The position numbers and the translations under genes are program-made. A DNA stretch of 27,790 bases from a virus. Numbering within the stretch: position 1 is the stretch's first letter; each line of letters starts with the position of its first letter. Below the pieces are notes generated by a model. The model was not told the origin of the DNA. It saw only the letters and a program-made list of their open reading frames with translations, and ran no database searches. Location: positions 1 to 27,790 of the IMG/VR virus record IMGVR_UViG_3300021373_002725; one strand, given 5' to 3'. This document shows positions 21,266-27,790 of the stretch, in pieces.

Positions 21266-21548
21266 AGGACGCACCGCCAAATTTTACGCTAGCAATCCTG
21301 AAGCGTATAAGAAGAAACTTGCTTATGATAAAAAACGGAATGAGAAGCCAGCACAAAAGAAATACCGGGCGGAGCTAGCTAGAGAACGCAGAGCTAGAGG
21401 TGTTATGGGTAAAGGTGGTAAGGATGTAAGTCATACTGCTGCCGGCAGATTCAAGATGGAAAACCCAAAAAGTAATAGGGCAAGAAATGGTCATGGCAAA
21501 AACGGTAGACTTGCTCCAGGTAAAGGCACTAAGAAATCTAAGCGGTAG
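21255..21548 (+). CDS. Basic protein, 97 residues, unknown marine-phage family
   Basis: Translation starts at GTG 21255 with a perfect GGAGG at 21243-21247. The product is highly basic, with GRTAKFYASNPEAYKKKLAY at the N-terminus, a helical RAELARERRARGVMGKGGKD segment, then a glycine/lysine-rich tail (KNGRLAPGKGTKKSKR). I recall similar proteins in marine phages, sometimes near endonucleases, with no proven role. The charge suggests DNA or RNA binding, perhaps a packaged internal protein. It overlaps the preceding basic gene, so the two are co-translated. Confidence 0.72.
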   Translation: MAAKGRTAKFYASNPEAYKKKLAYDKKRNEKPAQKKYRAELARERRARGVMGKGGKDVSHTAAGRFKMENPKSNRARNGHGKNGRLAPGKGTKKSKR

Positions 21549-21557
21549 GCAGACTAG
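21548..21557 (+). promoter_or_regulatory. Recurrent gene-start motif (GGCAGACTAG)
   Basis: Full match to GGMADACTAG, 27 bases before the ATG at 21575. It overlaps the palindrome GACTAGCCTAGTC. The 14-mer CTAGTCATTTAGTG after it (21559-21572) is identical to 2753-2766. Confidence 0.55.
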
Positions 21558-21574
21558 CCTAGTCATTTAGTGCA

Positions 21575-22333
21575 ATGGCGGTAAGGATAACCTCTGCAGA
21601 ATCAATCAAGCAGGCTATTCTTGCTGATGTTTTACTGCGTGAAATATTTGTAAAAGTACAAGTCAATCAAACTGGTTTAGCACCTATTGCCTTGGGGCCA
21701 AGTGTTGGTATTCTTGGAATTCCTTTAATTAGCGATTTTGAGGCGACTTGGAAACTAACAATCATTGGCTTAACTAATACAGAATCAAAGCAGGTCGCAG
21801 ATTCACTTGAAAGAATATTTATTGGAGCATCGTTTAAGTTTTCTAATAACGACATTCAGGTTAGTATTTTTTCGCTGGCAACAAGGGAAGTTTTAGAATC
21901 TGCAGAAGAACAAGAAAAGTTAAAGAAAGATGCACAGCGATCAAAGAATCTTGAGAAGGCAATTGAATATGCGGAGAATCTAAAAAGCGGTATTGATGGC
22001 CAAAAAGGTATCCAGGGTATTGCAGGAGCGAAAGGAGAGACTGGACTTCAAGGGCCGCCAGGAAGAGATGGGCAAGATCTTATTGCTACTGAAGCTGAAT
22101 TACATGACTTAAAAGATGTTTTTGTTCCAGATCCAAGGGTTGGGCAGGTATTGACATGGGATGGAGCAAGTTGGATTTCATTGTTTGTCCCTCAAACATA
22201 TAGATACGCGGGGAGTGGAATTGAGGAAGCACCTAATGACGGTAATTATTATGTACGCCAAAACAAGGCTTGGATTCTACTTTCTGAAGCATTAGGCAAT
22301 ACAGGTATCGAATCAGGAGATTTTGATCCCTAA
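21575..22333 (+). CDS. Structural protein with collagen-like segment, 252 residues
   Basis: Residues 1-110 form an alpha/beta domain of unknown family. Residues 110-138 are a charged helix (EEQEKLKKDAQRSKNLEKA), and about 138-169 is a run of Gly-X-Y triplets (GQKGIQGIAGAKGETG, GPPGRDGQD) that can trimerise. The C-terminal domain includes VGQVLTWDGASWI, a motif recurring in cyanophage fibres. A trimeric fibre or tail accessory protein attached through its N-terminus is likely. The gene opens the fibre block and has a motif copy but no Shine-Dalgarno sequence. Confidence 0.8.
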   Translation: MAVRITSAESIKQAILADVLLREIFVKVQVNQTGLAPIALGPSVGILGIPLISDFEATWKLTIIGLTNTESKQVADSLERIFIGASFKFSNNDIQVSIFSLATREVLESAEEQEKLKKDAQRSKNLEKAIEYAENLKSGIDGQKGIQGIAGAKGETGLQGPPGRDGQDLIATEAELHDLKDVFVPDPRVGQVLTWDGASWISLFVPQTYRYAGSGIEEAPNDGNYYVRQNKAWILLSEALGNTGIESGDFDP

Positions 22334-22343
22334 GGAATACTAG
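22334..22343 (+). promoter_or_regulatory. Recurrent gene-start motif (GGAATACTAG)
   Basis: Full match to GGMADACTAG, beginning on the base after the stop of the collagen-like gene and 28 bases before the ATG at 22362. Confidence 0.55.
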
Positions 22344-22361
22344 TCTAGCATTTTTACGTCG

Positions 22362-23495
22362 ATGCCAACCCCCGCTAATCGTGCAAAGATACAGCTGGCA
22401 AGGGGTTCGTTCAGCAATATTTCTGCTAGTCTTTCTGATCTACTTGATGGAGAGCTTTGCTACGCAAAAGATGAGAATAGACTTTATATGGTTGAGGGTA
22501 CAACCCTTACACCAGTCATAGCAGAAGACGATGATGTTTTAGTCGAAGTACATAATCAATCTGGTTCAGACATTGCAAAAGGCAAACCTGTTTATGTCAG
22601 CGGGACTCATAACTCAGGTAAGCCAATTGTTGCATTAGCTGATAATGATGGATCAGGAACTTACCCAGCAATCGGGCTTGTTTATGAAACTATTACCAAT
22701 GGCGCAGACGGCAAAGTAATTATTAGCGGCCTACTCACACATATTAGCACCAGCACACTAGGTAATGCTGGAGACCCTGTATATATTGATTCTACTGCTG
22801 GCGGTTTAACTACAACAAGACCTACTGCTGCGACAGAAAAAGTACAAAAAGTAGGATTAATCACAAGATCTCATGCCTCGAATGGCACTATTTTAATTAT
22901 TGGCGCTGGACGTACAAACGATATTAACAATGAACTAGTTGCATTAACAGGTGTCAGTTTAAATGCTACTAATTTAGGAACGTTTACTGGATTAACAATT
23001 CCAGATAACCAAGACATCAAGAATGCACTGCAAGCATTAGAAACCAAAGCAGAAACTGCGATTGTTGATGCTGACATCTCAGCAACAGCTGAAATTGCTG
23101 TTAGCAAATTAGCAAATGGCACTGTAAATCAAGTACTGGTTACTGACGGCACAGATGTTAGCTGGTCTGATAATTTAACGATTGCCGGTAATCTTACAGT
23201 TTCCGGTACGACTACTACTATTGATTCACAGACTCTTACTATTGAAGATAAAAATATTGAGCTTGCAAAAGTCACAACCCCAACAGATGTTACTGCCGAC
23301 GGCGGTGGTATCACTCTAAAAGGTGCAACCGACAAAACAATCAATTGGATTGATGCAACTGATGCGTGGACATTTAGTGAACATATCAATATTGCAGATA
23401 CAAAAGAATACAGAATGAATGGAACAGCTGTTTTAACTTATTCTGGATCAGATAAGATTCTTGATAACGTTACTGTTGACGGTGGCACGTACTGA
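22362..23495 (+). CDS. Tail fibre-like virion protein, 377 residues
   Basis: The N-terminus (AKIQLARGSFSNIS, then LLDGELCYAKDENRLYMVEG) is a variant of the short fibre module seen in the 16271 and 23560 genes. The middle (IAKGKPVYVSGTHNSGKPI, DGKVIISGLLTHIST) is a beta domain that I associate with capsid- or fibre-attached proteins. The C-terminal part (NLTVSGTTTTIDSQTLTIED, then GGGITLKGATDKTINW) is a repeat-like block very common in cyanophage fibres. It has a motif copy 28 bases upstream and no Shine-Dalgarno sequence. Confidence 0.83.
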   Translation: MPTPANRAKIQLARGSFSNISASLSDLLDGELCYAKDENRLYMVEGTTLTPVIAEDDDVLVEVHNQSGSDIAKGKPVYVSGTHNSGKPIVALADNDGSGTYPAIGLVYETITNGADGKVIISGLLTHISTSTLGNAGDPVYIDSTAGGLTTTRPTAATEKVQKVGLITRSHASNGTILIIGAGRTNDINNELVALTGVSLNATNLGTFTGLTIPDNQDIKNALQALETKAETAIVDADISATAEIAVSKLANGTVNQVLVTDGTDVSWSDNLTIAGNLTVSGTTTTIDSQTLTIEDKNIELAKVTTPTDVTADGGGITLKGATDKTINWIDATDAWTFSEHINIADTKEYRMNGTAVLTYSGSDKILDNVTVDGGTY

Positions 23496-23497
23496 TC

Positions 23498-23507
23498 GGT
23501 AACCTAG
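23498..23507 (+). promoter_or_regulatory. Recurrent gene-start motif, weaker copy (GGTAACCTAG)
   Basis: Seven to eight of ten positions fit GGMADACTAG. It lies two bases after the fibre stop but 62 bases before the next ATG, with palindromes in between. Confidence 0.3.
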
Positions 23508-23511
23508 TTCG

Positions 23512-23525
23512 CCGTTATATAACGG
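23512..23525 (+). other. Perfect 14-base palindrome CCGTTATATAACGG
   Basis: A perfect inverted repeat in the leader of the 23560 gene, followed by GCCTA/TAGGC (23534-23545). There is no T tract, so a protein-binding site or leader structure is more likely than a terminator. Confidence 0.4.
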
Positions 23526-23559
23526 TGTACCGGCCTACATAGGCACAAAAGGGAGCCAC

Positions 23560-24021
23560 ATGGCTAACACTATCAAACTAAGGCGTTCTGCAACGTCTGG
23601 GGCGGTTCCTACGACTGGTCAGCTTGCCTTAGGCGAGTTGGCGATGAATACTTTCGATGGAAAGTTATTCATCAAAACAGATCAAAGTGGTACAGAGTCA
23701 ATCGCTGAGATTGGCGCAGGTGGTAGCACAATTACGATTGCAAGCACGCCTCCAGGAAGTCCTAATGTAGGAGATATTTACTGGGATGATGTTGACGGTT
23801 CAGCATACATCTATTACGATGACACGAACACTCAACAATGGGTATCATTAAGTGCTAGTTCAGGCGCTGCTGCCACTTCAGTTATCCTAGAAAATGAGAG
23901 AGACATTAGTGACAACTATACGATCTCTGCAAACTACAACGGCCTATCAGCCGGACCTGTTTCGGTAGCAGCTAATAAGACTGTTACTGTACCTGCAAAC
24001 GCTATTTGGGCAATCATTTAA
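23560..24021 (+). CDS. Short tail fibre-like protein, 153 residues
   Basis: The N-terminal 50 residues (NTIKLRRSATSGAVPTTGQL, then LGELAMNTFDGKLFI) are again the Mtd-type fibre module, followed by a glycine/serine linker and a strand domain (DIYWDDVDGSAYIYYDD). The C-terminus (VSVAANKTVTVPANAIWAII) is a short trimer-forming tip found in many cyanophage fibres. GGGAG at 23551-23555 is a good ribosome-binding site. The next gene starts two bases after the stop. Confidence 0.83.
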   Translation: MANTIKLRRSATSGAVPTTGQLALGELAMNTFDGKLFIKTDQSGTESIAEIGAGGSTITIASTPPGSPNVGDIYWDDVDGSAYIYYDDTNTQQWVSLSASSGAAATSVILENERDISDNYTISANYNGLSAGPVSVAANKTVTVPANAIWAII

Positions 24022-24023
24022 TC

Positions 24024-24503
24024 ATGGCTTTCGGAACTGTTAAGGTTGATTCAATTACGACCAGTACCAAAACGGTAACGGTTGATAATTTAACGGAAAA
24101 TGGACTACTAGCATCAGCCATTGGAAGTACTGTTCAAGCTTTTGATGCTGACACTGCAAAGACAGATACAGCTCAAACCTTTACTGCTGCACAACGAGGA
24201 ACGATTACTGTATTAACGCCTGCAGCTACGGTAACTCCTGACTTTTCAGTATCAAATAACTTTTCTTTAACTTTAGGTCAAGGTACGTTAATCGATAATC
24301 CGAGCAGTCTTACTGCCGGCCAATCAGGGTCTATCTTTCTTGTTCAAGGTAGTACTGGTTATGCCGCAACTTGGGGTAGTTACTGGGACTTCGCAGGAGG
24401 TACTGCGCCAACACTTAGTGCTGCTACAAAGGTTGATAGAATTGACTATATCGTGCGTAGCGCGACATCTATTCACGCTGTGTTTACTGGTGATTACTCA
24501 TGA
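24024..24503 (+). CDS. Fibre-associated structural protein, 159 residues
   Basis: The product starts AFGTVKVDSITTSTKTVTVDNL, a sequence pattern frequent at the N-terminus of cyanophage fibre proteins, and continues as beta-rich sequence (GTLIDNPSSLTAGQSG, then AATWGSYWDF). The ATG at 24024 is two bases after the preceding stop; an in-frame ATG at 24006 would overlap that gene and is not needed. The stop overlaps the next start (ATGA). It may be an adaptor between the short fibre and the large adhesin that follows. Confidence 0.78.
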   Translation: MAFGTVKVDSITTSTKTVTVDNLTENGLLASAIGSTVQAFDADTAKTDTAQTFTAAQRGTITVLTPAATVTPDFSVSNNFSLTLGQGTLIDNPSSLTAGQSGSIFLVQGSTGYAATWGSYWDFAGGTAPTLSAATKVDRIDYIVRSATSIHAVFTGDYS

Positions 24504-27500
24504 GCGTCATTGGTTCTAACGTTCTTGCTGGCGCTAGTGGTGGTGCCGGTGCTGCTGGCTACGAGATCGAACGTAGTCTTAGGTTTAACGATGCCGACCA
24601 AAGTAATTTAAGCAGAACCCCATCCTCCATCGGCAACCGCAAAACATTCACCTGGAGTGGCTGGACTAAGCGCAGTGAGCTAGGTGGAACGCAACGCTTA
24701 ATGTTTGTCGGGCCAGGAAGCAATTACTTTTCTATTTCTTTTAATAATGACCAGATTCAAGTAGAAGAGGCTGGCGGCAGCAATAGTTTTTATGTTTACA
24801 CTAACGCAGTATTTAGAGACCCTAGTGCTTGGTATCATGTCGTTATAGCGGTTGACACATTACAAGCTACTCAAACAAATAGAGTTAAAGTGTATGTTAA
24901 TGGTACAGATCAACCATTAACAGCTGGAAACAACTGGCCCCCACAAAACGCAGATCTACAAATAAACAATACTGTTGATCACCGCATTGGACGAAACGAT
25001 GCTGACTGTTTTAATGGTTTCATAGCCGACGTAAATTTTATCGATGGTCAAGCATTAGCAGCAACAGATTTTGGCGCTCCTGATGACAACGGTGTGTGGC
25101 AGCCGAAGAAGTTTGCTGGGACGTATGGTCCGGTGGTTGATCAGAGTAGAACGTGGAGTGATGATTGGACAGGAGATTTTTATTCTGGATACGGCCCAAC
25201 ATTGGCTTTTAATAATGACTTTGGTCATGGTGTCGCAGTTCAATACCCTTCCAATGGAGCTACAGGAAGAACCGTAACGATAAGCCCTGCCATTTCAGGA
25301 TCAGTTATCAGAGTCAACTACGCCAGGAGCAACACAAGTACACCCGCTTCAATTAATGGAACAGAAACACTACCCTCAACCGGAGCGGGTTCAACTTATC
25401 AATGGCATACATTAACTGCCACAAGTATCAGTAGCGTTACGCTTTCTCATGATCCGATCGGGTCAAGCTATATAACTGCGATTGAAGTTGACGGCAAGCT
25501 TCTTATTGACTCCGGCGCATTCGTAGCTAATAACTCCTTCCACCTCGACTTTGCGGACAACAGCAGCAACGCTGCGCTTGGTACGGACACAAGTGGGGAC
25601 AGCATTACTTATCCTTACGTTGATTTTGATGGGACCGATGACGGCATCCTCAGTGAAGATCATGCGGACTATACGTTTGGGACGAATGATTGGACAATTG
25701 AGTATTTCGTAAGACCGAGAACTTTTGAAAGCTATGACGCAACAGTATCTAAATACAACGGTGGCACTGGCAATGCTTCTTTTTGGCAAGCTTTCCTTTC
25801 TACTAGAGATCTTATCTTCTATTTGTACAAGACTGGCTCTCATACTACTGTAACCAGCACGACTCTCTTTACTGCAAACGTTTGGGCGCATGTCGCGGTT
25901 GTGCGCGATGGAAACACTTTGCGGATGTATGTAAACGGTATTGAAGAAGATACTGCCGATATTACCGGGTGGTCCATAATTGACTCTCCTGCTGCGGTAA
26001 CAGTAGGAGAAGACGACGACGGCCTTTATCAGTTTGACGGACAAATTTCCAATGTTCGTATAGTTAACGGCACTTGTTTGTACCCTAGTGGCACAACATT
26101 TACTGTTCCAAGTTTGCCTTTAGCGAATGTTGCTAACACAAAGTTGCTTTGTTGCCAGTCCAGCACGTCTGTAACCGCAGCGACTGTTGCGCCTAACACG
26201 CTTACATTTTCAGGAGACCCCGTTGCAGGCAGCTCGGAGCCTCAATGGCCCACCTGGACTGTTAACAACTTAAGTGTTGGAACTCCTAACGCTCGCCCTT
26301 ACGCTTCACAGTTTGTGTCAAGTAATGGATTCAATGCTTCTTATCCTGCAATAAAAGCATTTGATGACAGCACTTCAACTTATGCTCAAGCATCAACTTC
26401 GGGAGGAACCTTAACTTTCACGCCAAGTGCTGGGATTGCGTATTCGTCATCAATTAAAATATTTATGCCATCAGCCGGTGCTACTGCTTCAATAAATGGT
26501 GGTAGTTCTGTTTCAGTAGCTAATTCTTCAGAAGCAACGATTGCAACAGGATCTGGAACTCTTACGTCTTTGGTTTTGGCTGCAAGCAATATACCGGGTC
26601 TTGCATATATCAAAATTGACGATCAGATTTTAGTTAATTCTGGTTTGGATGCAGGTAACGACTCCCTAATTGACACCCCAACCAACGGCACGCAGACAGA
26701 TACAGGTCTTGGTGGAGAAATTACCGGCTGCTATGCGACGTGGAACCCACTTGTTCAATCATCCTCAACCTTTAGTAACGGCAACCTGCAAGCGACAACC
26801 AGTGGTGGATCTGGGTATCCATTGGATATGGCTAACTTCTATACGCCTGCCGGTACGGGTAAGTGGTATTGGGAGTTTGAGTTGTCCGCATTAAGCGGTA
26901 GTAACTACACAATGGTTGGAATGCTCCCTGGAGATAGTGGTTATCAGCAAGGTGTTAGCGATCTCGCACATGCACATGGAGGAATAAGTATCTACGTTGG
27001 TTACGACGGATCAGTTTCTGCAGCAAGTGGCGCGGCAACTGCAGGTACTGCAACAGCGACTTTTGCCGTTGGAGATATTCTTGGCTGGGCGTTTGACGCT
27101 GAGAATGGAACTCTTCAATGTTACAAAAATGGTGTATCTCAGGGGACCCAATTTACAAACATAAGAACTGATATTGGCTGGGTATTTTGTGTAACTGATT
27201 ACGATAACTCAGCAACAGCAACCTATGTAATTAACTTCGGCCAACGTGCCTTTAGCCATCCTGTCAGTGGCTACAAGTGTTTAAACACTGCAAATCTAAG
27301 TTCAACGATTGCGGATGGCAGTAAGTATTTTGATACGACTTTGTGGAGCGGCAATGATACACAAAGGGACATCACTGGCTTAGGTTTCAGCCCTGACTTG
27401 ACATGGATCAAGCAGCGTAGCGGTGGTACTGCCAATCACTCGTTGATGGATACAGTGCGTGGAGCTACTAAGAATCTTGTCCCTAACGACAGTCAAAACG

Positions 27501-27790
27501 AAGGAACTGAGCCTGGTTATTTGAATGCTTTTCTAAGCGACGGTTTTTCCATCGGAACTAGCAGCGTTGTTAATGACGGGAATAGCGCATACTGTGCCTG
27601 GGTGTGGGACGCCGGAGCTAATAGCGACAAGACCTATACGGTTACTGTTTCTGGCGGCAACTTCTACATCGATGGTGCTCAACAACCAACGCTAACTCTT
27701 GCGGAAGGCAGCACCTACAAGTTTGATCAAGCCGATAGCACTAACGCTACACATCCTTTGCGGTTCTCAACTACTAGCGATGGAACGCAT
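24500..27790 (+). CDS. Large mosaic adhesin / tail fibre (partial, runs off window)
   Basis: The frame is open for 1097 codons and continues past the edge. Domains in order (approximate residues): glycine/alanine-rich start; LamG-like sandwich 28-195 (KTFTWSGWTKRSEL, then AWYHVVIAVD); a small beta domain 213-340 ending AIEVDGKLLIDSG; a second LamG-like domain 345-540 (NDWTIEYFVRPRTF, VWAHVAVVRDGNTLRMYVNG); a second copy of the small domain 600-715 ending YIKIDDQILVNSG; a SPRY-like domain 748-925 (GKWYWEFELS, then GDILGWAFDAENG); a block 938-1040 (LGFSPDLTWIKQRSGG) seen in many cyanophage fibres; and a cupredoxin-like end (FYIDGAQQPTLTLAEG). Such mosaics are host-binding fibres. The start overlaps the upstream stop. 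Confidence 0.85.
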   Translation, partial: MSVIGSNVLAGASGGAGAAGYEIERSLRFNDADQSNLSRTPSSIGNRKTFTWSGWTKRSELGGTQRLMFVGPGSNYFSISFNNDQIQVEEAGGSNSFYVYTNAVFRDPSAWYHVVIAVDTLQATQTNRVKVYVNGTDQPLTAGNNWPPQNADLQINNTVDHRIGRNDADCFNGFIADVNFIDGQALAATDFGAPDDNGVWQPKKFAGTYGPVVDQSRTWSDDWTGDFYSGYGPTLAFNNDFGHGVAVQYPSNGATGRTVTISPAISGSVIRVNYARSNTSTPASINGTETLPSTGAGSTYQWHTLTATSISSVTLSHDPIGSSYITAIEVDGKLLIDSGAFVANNSFHLDFADNSSNAALGTDTSGDSITYPYVDFDGTDDGILSEDHADYTFGTNDWTIEYFVRPRTFESYDATVSKYNGGTGNASFWQAFLSTRDLIFYLYKTGSHTTVTSTTLFTANVWAHVAVVRDGNTLRMYVNGIEEDTADITGWSIIDSPAAVTVGEDDDGLYQFDGQISNVRIVNGTCLYPSGTTFTVPSLPLANVANTKLLCCQSSTSVTAATVAPNTLTFSGDPVAGSSEPQWPTWTVNNLSVGTPNARPYASQFVSSNGFNASYPAIKAFDDSTSTYAQASTSGGTLTFTPSAGIAYSSSIKIFMPSAGATASINGGSSVSVANSSEATIATGSGTLTSLVLAASNIPGLAYIKIDDQILVNSGLDAGNDSLIDTPTNGTQTDTGLGGEITGCYATWNPLVQSSSTFSNGNLQATTSGGSGYPLDMANFYTPAGTGKWYWEFELSALSGSNYTMVGMLPGDSGYQQGVSDLAHAHGGISIYVGYDGSVSAASGAATAGTATATFAVGDILGWAFDAENGTLQCYKNGVSQGTQFTNIRTDIGWVFCVTDYDNSATATYVINFGQRAFSHPVSGYKCLNTANLSSTIADGSKYFDTTLWSGNDTQRDITGLGFSPDLTWIKQRSGGTANHSLMDTVRGATKNLVPNDSQNEGTEPGYLNAFLSDGFSIGTSSVVNDGNSAYCAWVWDAGANSDKTYTVTVSGGNFYIDGAQQPTLTLAEGSTYKFDQADSTNATHPLRFSTTSDGTH

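Noticed and set aside
25463-26044. 193-codon minus-strand frame within the adhesin
   Set aside because: Shadow of a strong plus-strand coding frame with recognisable LamG-like sequence.
1-27790. tRNA genes, CRISPR arrays, insertion sequences, integrase or attachment sites
   Set aside because: No cloverleaf, regularly spaced repeat, transposase motif or recombinase gene was seen by eye in any gap; genes fill nearly all the window.

Overview
This window is part of the genome of a tailed double-stranded DNA cyanophage, most likely a siphovirus of marine Synechococcus or Prochlorococcus. It opens with the 3' end of psbA (photosystem II D1) and, about 0.9 kb later, carries a 34-residue high-light-inducible (Hli) protein. 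A DUF4278-type protein and several tiny ORFs of a kind common in cyanophages follow. No tail sheath gene is seen, while a 1361-residue tape measure protein is present, which favours a long non-contractile tail. Terminase, portal, replication and lysis genes are not in the window.

Layout. (1) 1-2.1 kb: end of psbA, two unknown ORFs each bounded by strong terminators, then hli and a run of tiny genes of 22-53 codons. (2) 2.1-2.5 kb, minus strand: a secreted outer-membrane beta-barrel-like protein. (3) 2.6-6.8 kb: head-tail connector and tail assembly genes. These include a pair resembling lambda G/GT tail chaperones joined by a programmed -1 frameshift (G GGA AAG at 4382-4388), a minus-strand HNH endonuclease, a tail-terminator candidate and the major tail tube protein. 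(4) 6.9-16.2 kb: tape measure protein, distal tail or hub proteins and small accessory structural proteins. (5) 16.3-18.3 kb: a LamG-type tail fibre. (6) 18.3-20.1 kb: scaffold and major capsid protein, displaced downstream of the tail genes. (7) 20.2-21.5 kb: a possible decoration protein and four small proteins, several very basic. (8) 21.6-27.8 kb: a collagen-like protein and fibre genes, ending in a large mosaic adhesin cut by the window edge.

Regulation. A 10-base motif close to GGMADACTAG recurs at most intergenic gaps, usually 27-42 bases before a start codon and often directly after a rho-independent terminator. It is the best candidate here for a phage late promoter or other gene-start signal. 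The tail tube, capsid and adjacent decoration-like genes each sit alone between terminators and use almost only CGT/CGC for arginine, as expected for separately tuned, highly expressed virion proteins. A second oddity is that the gene after psbA ends in the same C-terminal peptide and nearly the same DNA as D1.

Everything was read by eye. Family names rest on remembered motifs and gene context, not on database searches.
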